This document shows, piece by piece, positions 35,003 to 43,964 of a DNA stretch of 50,781 nt. This DNA comes from Mesorhizobium helmanticense (GTDB lineage Bacteria; Pseudomonadota; Alphaproteobacteria; Rhizobiales; Rhizobiaceae). Positions within the stretch are counted from its first letter, which is position 1; every line of letters begins with the position of its first letter. Made by a program: the position numbers and the translations under genes. The notes beneath the pieces were generated by a model. That model ran no database searches, had not been told where the DNA came from, and saw nothing but the letters and a program-made list of their open reading frames with translations. The DNA lies in contig NZ_PZJX01000011.1 of assembly GCF_003034915.1 (NCBI RefSeq), forward strand, positions 1 through 50,781, written 5' to 3'.

Positions 35003-35857
35003 ATGAAGCTCGTTACCTTCTCCCACCCCAAGGGAGGTCATGATCATCACGCCGGCGTGCTCGACGGCGACCAAATCGCCTGCCTGACCGAGGCCGGCCT
35101 TGCGCAGAGCGTCATGGAGGTCGTGCTCGGCGGCAAAGAGATGCTTGGCCGCATCCGCGCTGGCTTGGCCAAGGCGCCGCGCTACGCGCTCGCCGATGTG
35201 AGGCTGGAAGCCCCGATCCGGCCGGGCAAGGTGCTGTGCTCCGGCATCAACTACAAGGGCCATGCCGAGGAGAACCCGAACGCGAAAATGCCGACCGAGC
35301 CGTTCTTCTTCACCAAACTGCCGACCTCGGTGGTCGGACCCGACGAGCCGGTCGAAAAGCCTGATAGAACCGAGCAGATGGATTACGAGGTGGAGTTCTC
35401 GGCCGTCATCGGCCAGAGGCTGCACAAAGCGGATGAGGCAGACGTTATGTCGGCGATCTTCGGCTACACGCTGCTCAACGACATTTCGGCTCGCGACGTG
35501 CAGTTCAAGGACAACCAGATCACCATCGGCAAGAATTTTGCCGGCTTCGCACCGATCGGCCCTTGCATCGTCACATCAGATGCGATGCCGCATCCCGACA
35601 ATGTTTCGCTGAAGACGCGGCTGAACGGCACGACGCTGCAGGACGGCAGCACCTCGGACTGGCTGTTTTCACTGCCGTTGCTGATATCCTTCCTGTCGCA
35701 ATACATCCCGCTCGAACCCGGCGACATTGTATCGACGGGAACGCCGGCCGGCGTCGGCATCTTCCAGAAGCCGCCGATCTTCATGAAGGCCGGCGATGTC
35801 GTCGAGATCGAAGCCGAGGGCATTGGCATTCTCAGAACGCCGATCGTTGCGGGATAG
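35003..35857 (+). CDS. Fumarylacetoacetate hydrolase-family protein
   Basis: 284-residue FAH-family enzyme: CSGINYKGHAEENP with the active-site His region, FFFTKLPTSVVGPDEPV, metal ligands in MDYEVEFSAVIGQ (E-x-E and following), NDISARDVQFKDNQ and DIVSTGTPAGVG near the C-terminus. The family cleaves or dehydrates beta-diketo and related acids. Its ATG abuts the dehydrogenase stop. In this operon it may release pyruvate or a hydroxy acid from an oxidised 3-deoxy sugar acid; the substrate is inferred only from context. Confidence 0.92.
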   Translation: MKLVTFSHPKGGHDHHAGVLDGDQIACLTEAGLAQSVMEVVLGGKEMLGRIRAGLAKAPRYALADVRLEAPIRPGKVLCSGINYKGHAEENPNAKMPTEPFFFTKLPTSVVGPDEPVEKPDRTEQMDYEVEFSAVIGQRLHKADEADVMSAIFGYTLLNDISARDVQFKDNQITIGKNFAGFAPIGPCIVTSDAMPHPDNVSLKTRLNGTTLQDGSTSDWLFSLPLLISFLSQYIPLEPGDIVSTGTPAGVGIFQKPPIFMKAGDVVEIEAEGIGILRTPIVAG

Positions 35858-35860
35858 AAA

Positions 35861-36937
35861 ATGGCGAGGGGGATACGCATCGGGGTCATCGGCTGCGGCT
35901 TCTACGCACAGAACCACCTGCATGCGTGGAAAGACCTTGTCGGCGAAGGCGCCGTGCTTGCCGCGGTCTGTGATGTCGATCCAGGCAAGGCACAAGCAGC
36001 CGGTCGAACTTTCGGCGTTACTTCCTACACGGACGCCGCAACCATGCTCGCGAACGAGCGGCTCGATGCCGTCGACATCGTAACCCGCCACGACACGCAC
36101 CGGGCGCTTTGCGAGTTGGCGATAGGCAAAGGCGTCGCCGCCATAGTGCAAAAGCCCTTTGCTCCAACCTGGGAGGATTGCGTCGCCATCGTCGACGCAG
36201 CCGAAAAGGCTGGGGTGTGGCTGGCGGTGCATGAAAATTTCCGCTTCCAGACGCCAATGCGGCATGTGCGCCGCGTCATTGACAGTGGCGCCATCGGCAC
36301 GCCGAGTTGGGCCCGGATAATGTTTCGCACCGGCTTCGATGTTTATCGCACGCAACCCTATTTCTATGACGAGGAACGTTTGGCGATCGCCGATGTGGGC
36401 ATCCACGTGCTCGACCTCGCACGTTTCTTCCTGGGCGAAGTCGAACGCATCTCCTGTGAAACGCAGCGCCGCAATCCCAAGGTGCGGGCCGAGGACACAG
36501 CCACGATGCTTCTGCGCCATCGCAGCGGTGCCGTCAGCGTCGTCGAGTGCACATATGAGGCGAGACGCGACCCCGATCCGTTCCCCGAAACGCTGGTGGA
36601 GATCGAAGGCGACAATGGGTCGATCATCGTTCTTCCGGGCTCGCGCATGCGGGTTACCAGCAATGGAGCAACGACCGAGGAAGACATTGGCTCTCCGCTG
36701 CGCTCATGGACCAGCGATCGCTGGCATGTCACCCAGGAGGGCGCGTTCGTTGCCTGCCGCCATTTTCTCGGCTGTCTCCGGCGGGGCGTGTCCGCCGAGA
36801 CCTCGGGAAGTGACAATCTCAGGACATACGCACTGGTTGACGCCGCATACCGCGCGGCAGAAGAACACCGGGCGATTGTTCCGGCGCAGCGGAAGGCAAG
36901 CGCCGCCGCTGTCTCAAGTGACCGGAGGGCGCAATGA
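35861..36937 (+). CDS. Gfo/Idh/MocA-family oxidoreductase (possible sugar 1-dehydrogenase)
   Basis: 358-residue oxidoreductase. Rossmann motif IRIGVIGCGFYAQNHLHAW, conserved VQKPFAPTWEDC (the Lys-Pro pair of EKP-type motifs, here QKP), NFRFQTPMRHVRRVID and DVGIHVLDLARFFLG with catalytic-region His. D-apiose dehydrogenase belongs to this superfamily and makes apionolactone, the substrate of the lactonase type encoded two genes downstream, so this gene is a reasonable candidate for that step or an analogous aldose oxidation. It overlaps the next gene by ATGA. The unusual Gln in place of Glu in EKP is worth noting. Confidence 0.88.
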   Translation: MARGIRIGVIGCGFYAQNHLHAWKDLVGEGAVLAAVCDVDPGKAQAAGRTFGVTSYTDAATMLANERLDAVDIVTRHDTHRALCELAIGKGVAAIVQKPFAPTWEDCVAIVDAAEKAGVWLAVHENFRFQTPMRHVRRVIDSGAIGTPSWARIMFRTGFDVYRTQPYFYDEERLAIADVGIHVLDLARFFLGEVERISCETQRRNPKVRAEDTATMLLRHRSGAVSVVECTYEARRDPDPFPETLVEIEGDNGSIIVLPGSRMRVTSNGATTEEDIGSPLRSWTSDRWHVTQEGAFVACRHFLGCLRRGVSAETSGSDNLRTYALVDAAYRAAEEHRAIVPAQRKASAAAVSSDRRAQ

Positions 36938-37308
36938 CATCGGGTCCGGATAAGGCGTCGAAACGAGCAAAGGAAGGCTTGGGCGCCACTGCCTTTGCGA
37001 TCACCGTTGCGTTCGAATTGCTTGAAGGGGCATTCTCAGAATTCCATCGGCTGGTCGCCGAGAACGCAGCTCTTTCCGTAAAGCTGGAGCCGGACTGCCT
37101 GCGCTTCGATGTGCTGACACCAGCGGATGCGGCAAGTCCAAGGCAGGTCTTCCTCTATGAAATCTATAAGGATCGCGCGGCCTTCGATCTCCATCTTGGC
37201 TCGGAGCATTTCCGCCAGTTCGATCAACGCTCGCGCGAACTCGTGATCAGCAAGACTGTGCTCGCCTATTCCGTGCAGGAGAACGCCAAGATCAGGGAAC
37301 CGATGTGA
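36934..37308 (+). CDS. Small ABM-domain protein (YgiN/LsrG-like)
   Basis: 124-residue protein with one antibiotic-biosynthesis-monooxygenase (dimeric alpha/beta barrel) domain: FAITVAFELLEGAFSEFHRLV, NAALSVKLEPDCLRFDVL, FLYEIYKDRAAFDLHLGSEHF, a pattern shared with LsrG-type isomerases and quinol monooxygenases. The first 20 residues are a charged, probably disordered extension. It is coupled at both ends, by ATGA to the oxidoreductase and by GTGA to the lactonase-like gene. An isomerase or tautomerase role on a pathway intermediate is possible, but not shown. Confidence 0.85.
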   Translation: MTSGPDKASKRAKEGLGATAFAITVAFELLEGAFSEFHRLVAENAALSVKLEPDCLRFDVLTPADAASPRQVFLYEIYKDRAAFDLHLGSEHFRQFDQRSRELVISKTVLAYSVQENAKIREPM

Positions 37309-39161
37309 GCGGGCAAGCCGCCACCCTCGACCTGTTCGGTACCGACGAGCCGGTTGCCGAGCGCCGGACGCTCACCGCCGGACCGCTGACCGCGATCCTC
37401 GAAGACGGCAATCTGCGTACGATCTCCTTCGCCGGCGTCGAAGTGGTGCGCGCGATAAACTACCTGGCGCGCGATGCCTCATGGGGAACCTACAAGGCCG
37501 AGCTCACGAACCTTACGATAGAGCAAGACCAGGGGGCGTTCGAGGTCGCCTATGAAGGGCTCTGCGCCGGGCCGCAGGGCAGCTTCTCCTATCGGATGAA
37601 AATAACAGGCAAAGCGTCCGGCGCGCTGACTTTGGAGGCGGAAGGGGTGGCGCTCAGCGACTTCCCGACCAATCGCACCGGTTTCGTCGTGCTCCACCCC
37701 TCGGACGCCGCGGGCGGACGGCTGATTATCCGACATAGCGACGGGCGGATCGAGGAGACGGTCTTTCCCGATGCGATCAGCCCCGACCAGCCGGCCTTCG
37801 ACATCAACGCACTGACGCATGAGCCGGCACCCGGCATCATCTGCACCGTCGCCATGGAAGGCGATGCCTTCGAGATGGAAGACCAGCGCAACTGGACCGA
37901 CGCTTCGTTCAAGACCTATGTCCGTCCGCTGTCGAAGCCGCGGCCCTATGTCATCGCCAAGCGAGCAAAAGACATCCAGCGCATCACGGTTTCCATCGAG
38001 GCCAAGGGCTTGATGAGCCGGCCTGAAATCGCCGGAACCGCCACCCTGACGCTTGGCCGGCCAATCGGGCGGATGCCGTCCATGGCCTTGTTCCTCGATC
38101 CGGACGATCTGCCATCGGCGCTGGCTGGCGCGGCGCTGCTCGGTGCCGCGCAGGATGTCATCATTCGTTTCGACAGCGCACGCGGCCATGACGCGGATGT
38201 GTTGCGCAAGGCCGCCAGCCTTGCCGCCGCGACAGGCGCGCGCCTCGCGATCGAGGTAATCCTGGACGCCATCGATCCCGGCATTGAAGCGAAGGCCGTT
38301 GCCGACACGATCCGATCGTCGGAAATCGAACCTGGCGCCGTGCTGGTTTCGCCACGACGCGAGTTCAAGACACGATCCTCGAATTCGGTGCCTCCGGGCG
38401 AACGGCCGATCAGCGATCTGGTGACCGCGCTCCGGGCGAGCGGGATCGCCGCCGCCATCGGCGCCGGCACGCCGTCGCTGTTCACCGAGTTCAATCGCAA
38501 TCCGCCGACGGGCGAGGCCGATTTCGTCTTCTTCGGCAACGCCGCCGTCGTGCACGCGGCCGACGATTTGTCGGTCATGGAGACGCTGAGCGTCTATCCC
38601 TCCGTCATCGCCACGGCGCGACGCCTGTGCCCGGGAAAGCCGATCTGGCTCGGACCCTGCACGATCGGCATGCGCCACAATCCCTACGGACAGAGCGTGG
38701 CTCCAAATCCTGCCCGTGTGCGAATGCCCGCTGCAGGCGAGGACCCCCGGCACGGCGCGTTATTCGGAGCGGCCTTTGCTATCGGCGTCGCGGCACAGGT
38801 TTCTGCAGCGGGCGTCGATCATCTTGCAATCGCGTCCCCGACTGGTTGGTTCGGCTTGCTCGGTCCGACGGGAACTCGTCGTCCTATCCAGGCGGTGCAC
38901 GCTGAACTGGCGGCAGCAGCTGGAGCTGAGCGTTATCAGATTTCGGTCGACCACGCAGGCGTAGCCGCGATCGGATATCGTCTTGGGGACGATATCCGTG
39001 TCCTTGTTGCAAATCTGACGCCGTCAGCCGTGAACCTCTCACTTCCATCAGGCGCACGGCCAGTTGCCATTATCGGCGAGACTGCCAACCGGATGACGAC
39101 TGCTTCTCACGATAAACCCACCTTGGGACCATATCGGTCAATGGTTCTTCAATGCCAGTGA
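37305..39161 (+). CDS. apnL-like: D-apionate lactonase-like protein
   Basis: 618 residues from a GTG that overlaps the ABM-domain stop. Three parts: an N-terminal beta domain (about 1-240) with ISFAGVEVVRAINYLARD, NRTGFVVLHPSDAAGG and the strongly conserved AFEMEDQRNWTDASFKTYV; a barrel-like middle (about 250-540) with WLGPCTIGMRHNPYG; and a C-terminal beta domain. This matches my knowledge of ApnL, which opens D-apionolactone in D-apiose catabolism. It is the last gene of the operon. Apiose is abundant in plant cell walls and glycosides, which suits a root-associated host. The exact substrate is not proven by sequence; a related lactone is possible. Confidence 0.8.
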   Translation: MSGQAATLDLFGTDEPVAERRTLTAGPLTAILEDGNLRTISFAGVEVVRAINYLARDASWGTYKAELTNLTIEQDQGAFEVAYEGLCAGPQGSFSYRMKITGKASGALTLEAEGVALSDFPTNRTGFVVLHPSDAAGGRLIIRHSDGRIEETVFPDAISPDQPAFDINALTHEPAPGIICTVAMEGDAFEMEDQRNWTDASFKTYVRPLSKPRPYVIAKRAKDIQRITVSIEAKGLMSRPEIAGTATLTLGRPIGRMPSMALFLDPDDLPSALAGAALLGAAQDVIIRFDSARGHDADVLRKAASLAAATGARLAIEVILDAIDPGIEAKAVADTIRSSEIEPGAVLVSPRREFKTRSSNSVPPGERPISDLVTALRASGIAAAIGAGTPSLFTEFNRNPPTGEADFVFFGNAAVVHAADDLSVMETLSVYPSVIATARRLCPGKPIWLGPCTIGMRHNPYGQSVAPNPARVRMPAAGEDPRHGALFGAAFAIGVAAQVSAAGVDHLAIASPTGWFGLLGPTGTRRPIQAVHAELAAAAGAERYQISVDHAGVAAIGYRLGDDIRVLVANLTPSAVNLSLPSGARPVAIIGETANRMTTASHDKPTLGPYRSMVLQCQ

Positions 39162-39504
39162 TCAGGGGTGATGCCTATCGGATAGACCGGAACCATTTTC
39201 GTTCATTGGGAAACGATTCTCTGGTCATTTTGCCGGTAGTCACAATGTTACAAAAAGGTTGCTAAGCAATTGAGATTATTCATGTAAGAGAGGATTCAAC
39301 CCTCTTTCGCAGCACCAGCCAAATCTCAAAACCTCAGTACGCCGACTGCACCCAAGCCACTGACCACCCCCGCAAGCAAATGTCATCTGGTCGCAATGGC
39401 ATCATCGAGATGCGATGTGCCAATATCGGCATTGGCCCTGGTTGCCCGCTCACGATACAAGGCGGCGATTCCCACGGCAGTTGTCTTTCACGCTGGAGCC
39501 CATC
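39162..39504. other. Intergenic stretch with a tRNA-like att relic
   Basis: No gene is supported between the lactonase-like and the multicopper oxidase genes. The part from 39175 to 39280 is AT-richer than its surroundings. It contains the tRNA-Thr 3'-half relic listed at 39284-39317. Confidence 0.5.
39284..39317 (+). repeat. Degenerate tRNA-Thr 3' half, possible old attachment site
   Basis: Matches the tRNA-Thr gene at 19835-19909 from GTAAG after the anticodon through TTCAA of the T-loop to the acceptor and CCA. The last stretch TTCGCAGCACCA differs only by one base from CTCGCAGCACCA. The T-stem is altered and about nine bases are missing in the variable region, so it is not a functional tRNA. 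It is in the same orientation as the intact gene, as expected for the two ends of an integrated element. Confidence 0.7.
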
Positions 39505-40899
39505 ATGACCGTACTCACACGCCGCGGGCTTTTGAAAACTGCGGCGATTGCCGGAGCGAGTGGGATCGGGCTCTCCACTATGGGCAAGTTTGCCGGCTGG
39601 GCCGCGGCCAAGCCCGAGCCGGTGATGCTGCAGACAGCCAGGATCCAGGCGAAGCTGATGGATGTCGGCCAGACCAGGGATGTGCTGACTTATGGCAACG
39701 CAGGGATGCCTCCAGTGCTCAGGATGAAAAAAGGCGAGCCCTTCGCCGCGCGCCTCGTCAACGCCATCGACGACCCGACGACGATCCACTGGCACGGCGT
39801 TCGCGTTCCAAACAAGATGGATGGCGTCCCATTTCTGGTCCAGCCCTATGTCTATACCGGCGATCATTTCGATTACGCCTTCACCCCGCCCGACGCCGGC
39901 ACGTTCTGGTATCATCCGCATTGCAATACGCTGACCCAGATGGGCCACGGCCTGACAGGCGTGATCGTGGTCGAGAATCCGGGCGATCCCAAATTCGATT
40001 CCGAGGTCGTGATAAATCTGCGCGACTGGCGGCTCGGCGACGACGGTCAGTTCATCGACCAGTTCCGGCCGCGCGATGCCGCGAAAACCGGCACCTACGG
40101 CACGGTGCGCACCGCCAATTGGCAGGATCAGCCGCAGTATGACGCGCCGGCCGGAGGGCTGGTGCGGCTCAGGGCCGCCATCACCGACGTCACGCGGATT
40201 TATGCCTTTCTGGTCGAGGGCGGCGAGGCGGCAGTCATAGCGCTTGACGGCAATCCCGTGCCGCAGCGCTTTGCACCCGATGCCTTGCTGCTTGGACCTG
40301 GCCAGCGCATCGAACTCGCCATACGCATGCCCGAAGAAGAAGGGGCAATCGTGAGCCTGCGGGACGTCAGGGGCACCAAACCCAAGGTGCTGGCGACATT
40401 GCATGCGGTTGGAAGCTCTCTCAAACGGGACCTTCGCGACCTTGCCCCCCTGGAGGTCAATGCGGTGCAAGAGGTGGACCTCACCGCGGCCAGGCATATT
40501 TCACTGGCGCTCAGCGCCACGGCGGAAAACATCCCGAGCGACAGCATCTGCGGTTCGCTCGGCTACAGCTTCTGGGCCATCAACAAGGTGCCGTGGTCAG
40601 GCGATACGCCGGATCCAACCGCGCCATTGGCAGAATTGAAGCTCGGCGGAAGCTATGTCATCGACATGGAAAACCTGACGCCGCAATCCCATCCGATGCA
40701 TTTGCATGGCATGAGCTTCAAGGTGCTGTCGTCCTCGACGCGTCAGGTTCAGCCGATGATTTCCGACACCTATCTTATCCAGCCCAACGAGAAGGTTCAG
40801 CTCGGTTTCATGGCCGACAATCCCGGCGACTGGCTGCTGCACTGCCATATCATCGAGCACCAGAAATCGGGAATGACGAGCTATTTCAGAGTGGTTTGA
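39505..40899 (+). CDS. Tat-exported multicopper oxidase
   Basis: 464-residue three-domain cupredoxin oxidase. The N-terminus has a twin-arginine signal, LTRRGLLKTAAIAGASGIG. Copper ligands are complete: HWHGVRV near residue 95 and FWYHPHCNT near 138 for the trinuclear site, then HPMHLHG near 397 and HCHIIEH with a following Met near 446 for type 1 and trinuclear sites. The start at 39505 has GGAG seven bases upstream. Such enzymes oxidise Cu(I), phenols or metal ions in the periplasm. It lies just outside the possible island end, transcribed alone. Confidence 0.93.
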   Translation: MTVLTRRGLLKTAAIAGASGIGLSTMGKFAGWAAAKPEPVMLQTARIQAKLMDVGQTRDVLTYGNAGMPPVLRMKKGEPFAARLVNAIDDPTTIHWHGVRVPNKMDGVPFLVQPYVYTGDHFDYAFTPPDAGTFWYHPHCNTLTQMGHGLTGVIVVENPGDPKFDSEVVINLRDWRLGDDGQFIDQFRPRDAAKTGTYGTVRTANWQDQPQYDAPAGGLVRLRAAITDVTRIYAFLVEGGEAAVIALDGNPVPQRFAPDALLLGPGQRIELAIRMPEEEGAIVSLRDVRGTKPKVLATLHAVGSSLKRDLRDLAPLEVNAVQEVDLTAARHISLALSATAENIPSDSICGSLGYSFWAINKVPWSGDTPDPTAPLAELKLGGSYVIDMENLTPQSHPMHLHGMSFKVLSSSTRQVQPMISDTYLIQPNEKVQLGFMADNPGDWLLHCHIIEHQKSGMTSYFRVV

Positions 40900-41073
40900 A
40901 GCCTCGCCCGGCCAGCAGCATTGGCTTCAAGGACTCAAGGGGTTGGATGGGGCGAGCTGTTTGGGCATTTCATTGATCGGCGAGAAATTGCCGCCATCAG
41001 CCTGTTTTGTTGGCAAACAGGGACCATTCCCTGCTATTGCCGCCTGCAAATCAAAAAGCATGGACGCCTGCGC

Positions 41074-42408
41074 ATGACCAATGTCGCCCTGACGGGACTT
41101 GCCCGTGATCTCGCCAAGCGCGCCGGTGAAGGCCGCCCGGTGCGCATCGGCGTCATCGGCTCGGGCGAAATGGGCACCGATCTGGTGACCCAAGGCATGC
41201 TGATGCCGGGCATTTCGATCTCGGCCATTTCGACGCGGCGCCCGCACACCGCCCGCGAGGCAATCCGCATCGCCTATGGCGACGAGGCGATGGCCGTCGA
41301 AGCGGACACCACTTCGAAAGTCAGCGAGGCGATCGAGAGCGGCAAAATCGCCATCACCTCGAACGAGATGCTGGTCACCAATCCGCTGATCGACGTCGTC
41401 ATCGACGCTACGGGAAAACCTGGCGTCGCCGCCGATTTCGACCTGAAGGCCATGGAGCACGGCAAGCATCTGGTGATGATGAATGTCGAGGCCGACGTCA
41501 CCATCGGCTGCTATTTGAAGCAGCAGGCCGACCGGCTCGGTGTCGTCTATTCGGTCGGCGCCGGCGACGAGCCGTCGAGTTGCATGGAACTGATCGAGTT
41601 CGCCGCGGCACTCGGCTACACCATTGTCTCGGCCGGCAAGGGCAAGAACAATCCGCTCAACCACGACGCCGTGCCCGACGATTATCGTGAGGAAGCGCTG
41701 CGCCGCAACATGAACCCGCGCATGCTGGTCGAGTTCGTCGACGGCTCGAAAACCATGGTCGAAATGTGCGCCATCGCCAACGCCACCGGGCTGGTGCCCG
41801 ACATCGCCGGCATGCACGGCCCCAAGGCCGACCGCGATGAACTGGCCAAGGTGCTCATCCCGCGCGCCGATGGCGGCATCCTGTCGAGGAAGGGCGTCGT
41901 CGACTACACGATCGGCAAGGGCGTGGCGCCCGGCGTCTTCGTCATCGTCGAGGCGACGCATCCGCGCATCATCGAGCGCATGGACGACCTGCATATCGGC
42001 CACGGCCCCTATTACAGTTTCTTCCGGCCGTATCATTTGACCTCGCTGGAAGTGCCGCTGACCGCCGCCCGCATAGCGCTCTATGGCAAGGCGGACATGG
42101 TGCCGCTGCCGAGACCGGTTGCCGAGGTCTGCGCCGTGGCCAAGCGCGATCTCGCCACCGGAGAGACGTTCGATGCGATCGGCGAGACCTGCTACCGCTC
42201 CTGGACCATGACCGTCGAAGAAGCCCGCGCCAATCGCGCTGTGCCCGTTGGCCTGCTCGAAGGCGGCAAGGTGCTGAAACCGGTCAGGAAGGGCGAATTG
42301 CTGACGGCGGATAATGCCGCGTCCGACAGGACGACCAGGCTGTTCGCGTTGCGCCGGCTGCAGGATGAAATGCTGTACGGCACGGGAGCAACGTCGGCCA
42401 ACTCTTAG
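41074..42408 (+). CDS. Homoserine dehydrogenase-like NAD(P) oxidoreductase with SAF domain
   Basis: 444-residue protein. The N-terminal Rossmann domain has IRIGVIGSGEMGTDLVTQ-type sequence at residues 24-40 and VVIDATGKPGVAADF near 112. The middle resembles homoserine-dehydrogenase-type catalytic domains (VYSVGAGDEPSSCMELIEFA, SAGKGKNNPLNHDAVP). The C-terminus looks like a SAF domain (AVPVGLLEGGKVLKPVRKGELL). Homologues are often found in sugar-acid or polyol clusters of rhizobia. The substrate is unknown. The open frame extends upstream to 40921, but the MTNVALTGLARDLAKR start fits better; the ribosome site is weak. Confidence 0.85.
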   Translation: MTNVALTGLARDLAKRAGEGRPVRIGVIGSGEMGTDLVTQGMLMPGISISAISTRRPHTAREAIRIAYGDEAMAVEADTTSKVSEAIESGKIAITSNEMLVTNPLIDVVIDATGKPGVAADFDLKAMEHGKHLVMMNVEADVTIGCYLKQQADRLGVVYSVGAGDEPSSCMELIEFAAALGYTIVSAGKGKNNPLNHDAVPDDYREEALRRNMNPRMLVEFVDGSKTMVEMCAIANATGLVPDIAGMHGPKADRDELAKVLIPRADGGILSRKGVVDYTIGKGVAPGVFVIVEATHPRIIERMDDLHIGHGPYYSFFRPYHLTSLEVPLTAARIALYGKADMVPLPRPVAEVCAVAKRDLATGETFDAIGETCYRSWTMTVEEARANRAVPVGLLEGGKVLKPVRKGELLTADNAASDRTTRLFALRRLQDEMLYGTGATSANS

Positions 42409-42520
42409 CATCCCTGCTGGCTCCTCCGCTCACCGCCTATTGCTTCTCAGTTTTGGCTCGCCGTGGCTATTGCCTCCGCTTCCTGCTGGAGAGTAAATGC
42501 CTTCGACAATGGAGAGCATA

Positions 42521-42970
42521 ATGTACAGGCATATTCTCATTCCGACGGATGGCTCGGAACTCGCTCAAAAGGGCGTGGAGCAAGGTCTTGATTTGGCCAA
42601 AGCCCTGGGCGTCAGGACTACTGCCGTCATCGCTACCGACGCCTACCCGCTGGCGGGGCTGGCGATCGGTGCTGGCTGGGTACCTTCAGCGGAGGAAATG
42701 CACGATTTCGATGCTGCGCAGAAGCAGTTCGCTGATCAGATCTTCTCGAAGATAATAGAATCTGCCGGCGCCAGAGGCGTCGCTGTCGAAACAATCCAGG
42801 TCCCAAACTCACGAGCCGCCAGTGCCATCTTGCAGGTCGCCGCAGAGAAGGCCTGCGATCTCATCGTAATGGCGTCACATGGGCGTCGCGGCGTCGAGCG
42901 GGTTTTACTTGGTAGCCAGACAGCCGAGGTGTTGGCGCACTCGCCCATCGCGGTGCTTGTCGTGAAATAG
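42521..42970 (+). CDS. Universal stress protein
   Basis: 149-residue UspA-type protein beginning MYRHILIPTDGSELAQKG, the usual N-terminus, with the nucleotide-binding pattern MASHGRRGVERVLLGSQTAEVLAHSPIAVLVV (GxxGxxxxxxGSxT-type) at the C-terminus. Two start modules exist: GGAGAG before ATG 42497 and GGAGAG before ATG 42521; the family alignment favours the second. Such proteins bind ATP and help survival under respiratory or oxygen stress; in rhizobia they are often induced by low oxygen. It is monocistronic. Confidence 0.92.
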   Translation: MYRHILIPTDGSELAQKGVEQGLDLAKALGVRTTAVIATDAYPLAGLAIGAGWVPSAEEMHDFDAAQKQFADQIFSKIIESAGARGVAVETIQVPNSRAASAILQVAAEKACDLIVMASHGRRGVERVLLGSQTAEVLAHSPIAVLVVK

Positions 42971-43039
42971 GGGATACCGGCGGGCGCAGTGCCCGATCGT
43001 TCAATGTGGCCGCCGGAAAGCAACATGGAATCCGGTCGG

Positions 43040-43855
43040 CTACTTCCCCAGTTCGATCGACCTAAGCCGCGCCGCTTCCACTGCTTCGGTAAGCAGATTT
43101 GCCAGCCGCTCCTCGCCCATCAGCACCGCAAGTGCTGCGGCCGTGGTGCCGTTCGGGCTGGTCACCTGCTGGCGCAGCACGCCCGGCTCCTCGCCGCTTT
43201 CGGCGGCGAGCGAGGCGGCGCCATGGACCGTCTGCATGGCAAGCAGCCTGGCGGTTGCCGACGGCAGCCCGGCTTTTTCGGCGGCCACGGTCAGTGCCTC
43301 AATGAAATGGAAGACGTAGGCCGGGCCGGATCCGGACACGGCCGTCACGGCATCCATCAGGCTTTCGTCGTCGATGTCGGCCACCTCGCCGCTCGCCGAA
43401 AGCAGGTCGGCGACGAAACGCTTTGTATCGTCGGCAACAAGCCTGTTGGAAAACACCACCATCATGCCCTTGCCGATCGCAGCAGGCGTGTTGGGCATGC
43501 AGCGGATGATCGGCGCGCGATTGCCCAATATCGCCTCGAAAGTGGCGACCGGGGTTCCGGCGGCGATACTGACGAAGGTGGTGCGGCCGTCGTCAAAACG
43601 CTTGTAGGCGGCGGTCACATCGCGGATCACTTGCGGTTTCACGGCAATGACGACAAGCGCCGGCACTGCATCCGCCGGAATGCCGCCGGCGTCCGCCGCC
43701 GCGCCGCAGCCCAGCGCTTCGGCGCGCTTGCGCAATTCGGCATTGGGTTCGACCACGAAAACCGCCGCCGGTGCCAGCTTGCCGGATTTCAGCCAGCCAG
43801 ACAGCATGGCGTAGCCCATATTGCCGCAGCCGGCGAGAACAAGCCTGATCGTCAT
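43040..43855 (-). CDS. proC: Pyrroline-5-carboxylate reductase
   Basis: 271-residue enzyme for the last step of proline synthesis (P5C plus NADPH to L-proline). The start at 43855 gives MTIRLVLAGCGNMGYAMLSGW with the coenzyme motif; further motifs are VVIAVKPQVI, IIRCMPNTPAAIGKGM, TAVSGSGPAYVFHFIEAL near residue 165 and QVTSPNGTTAAAL near 230. Normal length. It appears to be monocistronic; the 110 bp upstream contain the palindrome AACCGGATCCGGTT at 43886-43899. Confidence 0.96.
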   Translation of the reverse strand: MTIRLVLAGCGNMGYAMLSGWLKSGKLAPAAVFVVEPNAELRKRAEALGCGAAADAGGIPADAVPALVVIAVKPQVIRDVTAAYKRFDDGRTTFVSIAAGTPVATFEAILGNRAPIIRCMPNTPAAIGKGMMVVFSNRLVADDTKRFVADLLSASGEVADIDDESLMDAVTAVSGSGPAYVFHFIEALTVAAEKAGLPSATARLLAMQTVHGAASLAAESGEEPGVLRQQVTSPNGTTAAALAVLMGEERLANLLTEAVEAARLRSIELGK

Positions 43856-43885
43856 GGAAACCCTCCGCTGGATAATGATCCCGGA

Positions 43886-43899
43886 AACCGGATCCGGTT
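43886..43899. repeat. Perfect 14-bp palindrome upstream of proC
   Basis: AACCGGATCCGGTT, flanked by ATGATCCCGGA and TCCTGAAAGG. It may be a diverged member of the rhizobial intergenic palindromes seen near infA, or an operator. Confidence 0.5.
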
Positions 43900-43964
43900 C
43901 CTGAAAGGAGCGGCTCTCCATAGACGCTCGCGACGATGCGGGAAAGCCCTTCGATTGGGGCGAA

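Noticed and set aside
41001..41021. CCTGTTT/AAACAGG inverted repeat before the SAF-domain gene
   Set aside because: A 7-bp stem with no U-run and no clear relation to either gene; it could easily be chance.
40927..42411. A 494-codon minus-strand frame opposite the SAF-domain oxidoreductase
   Set aside because: Composition is typical of an antisense shadow, and the plus-strand protein has clear Rossmann and SAF motifs.
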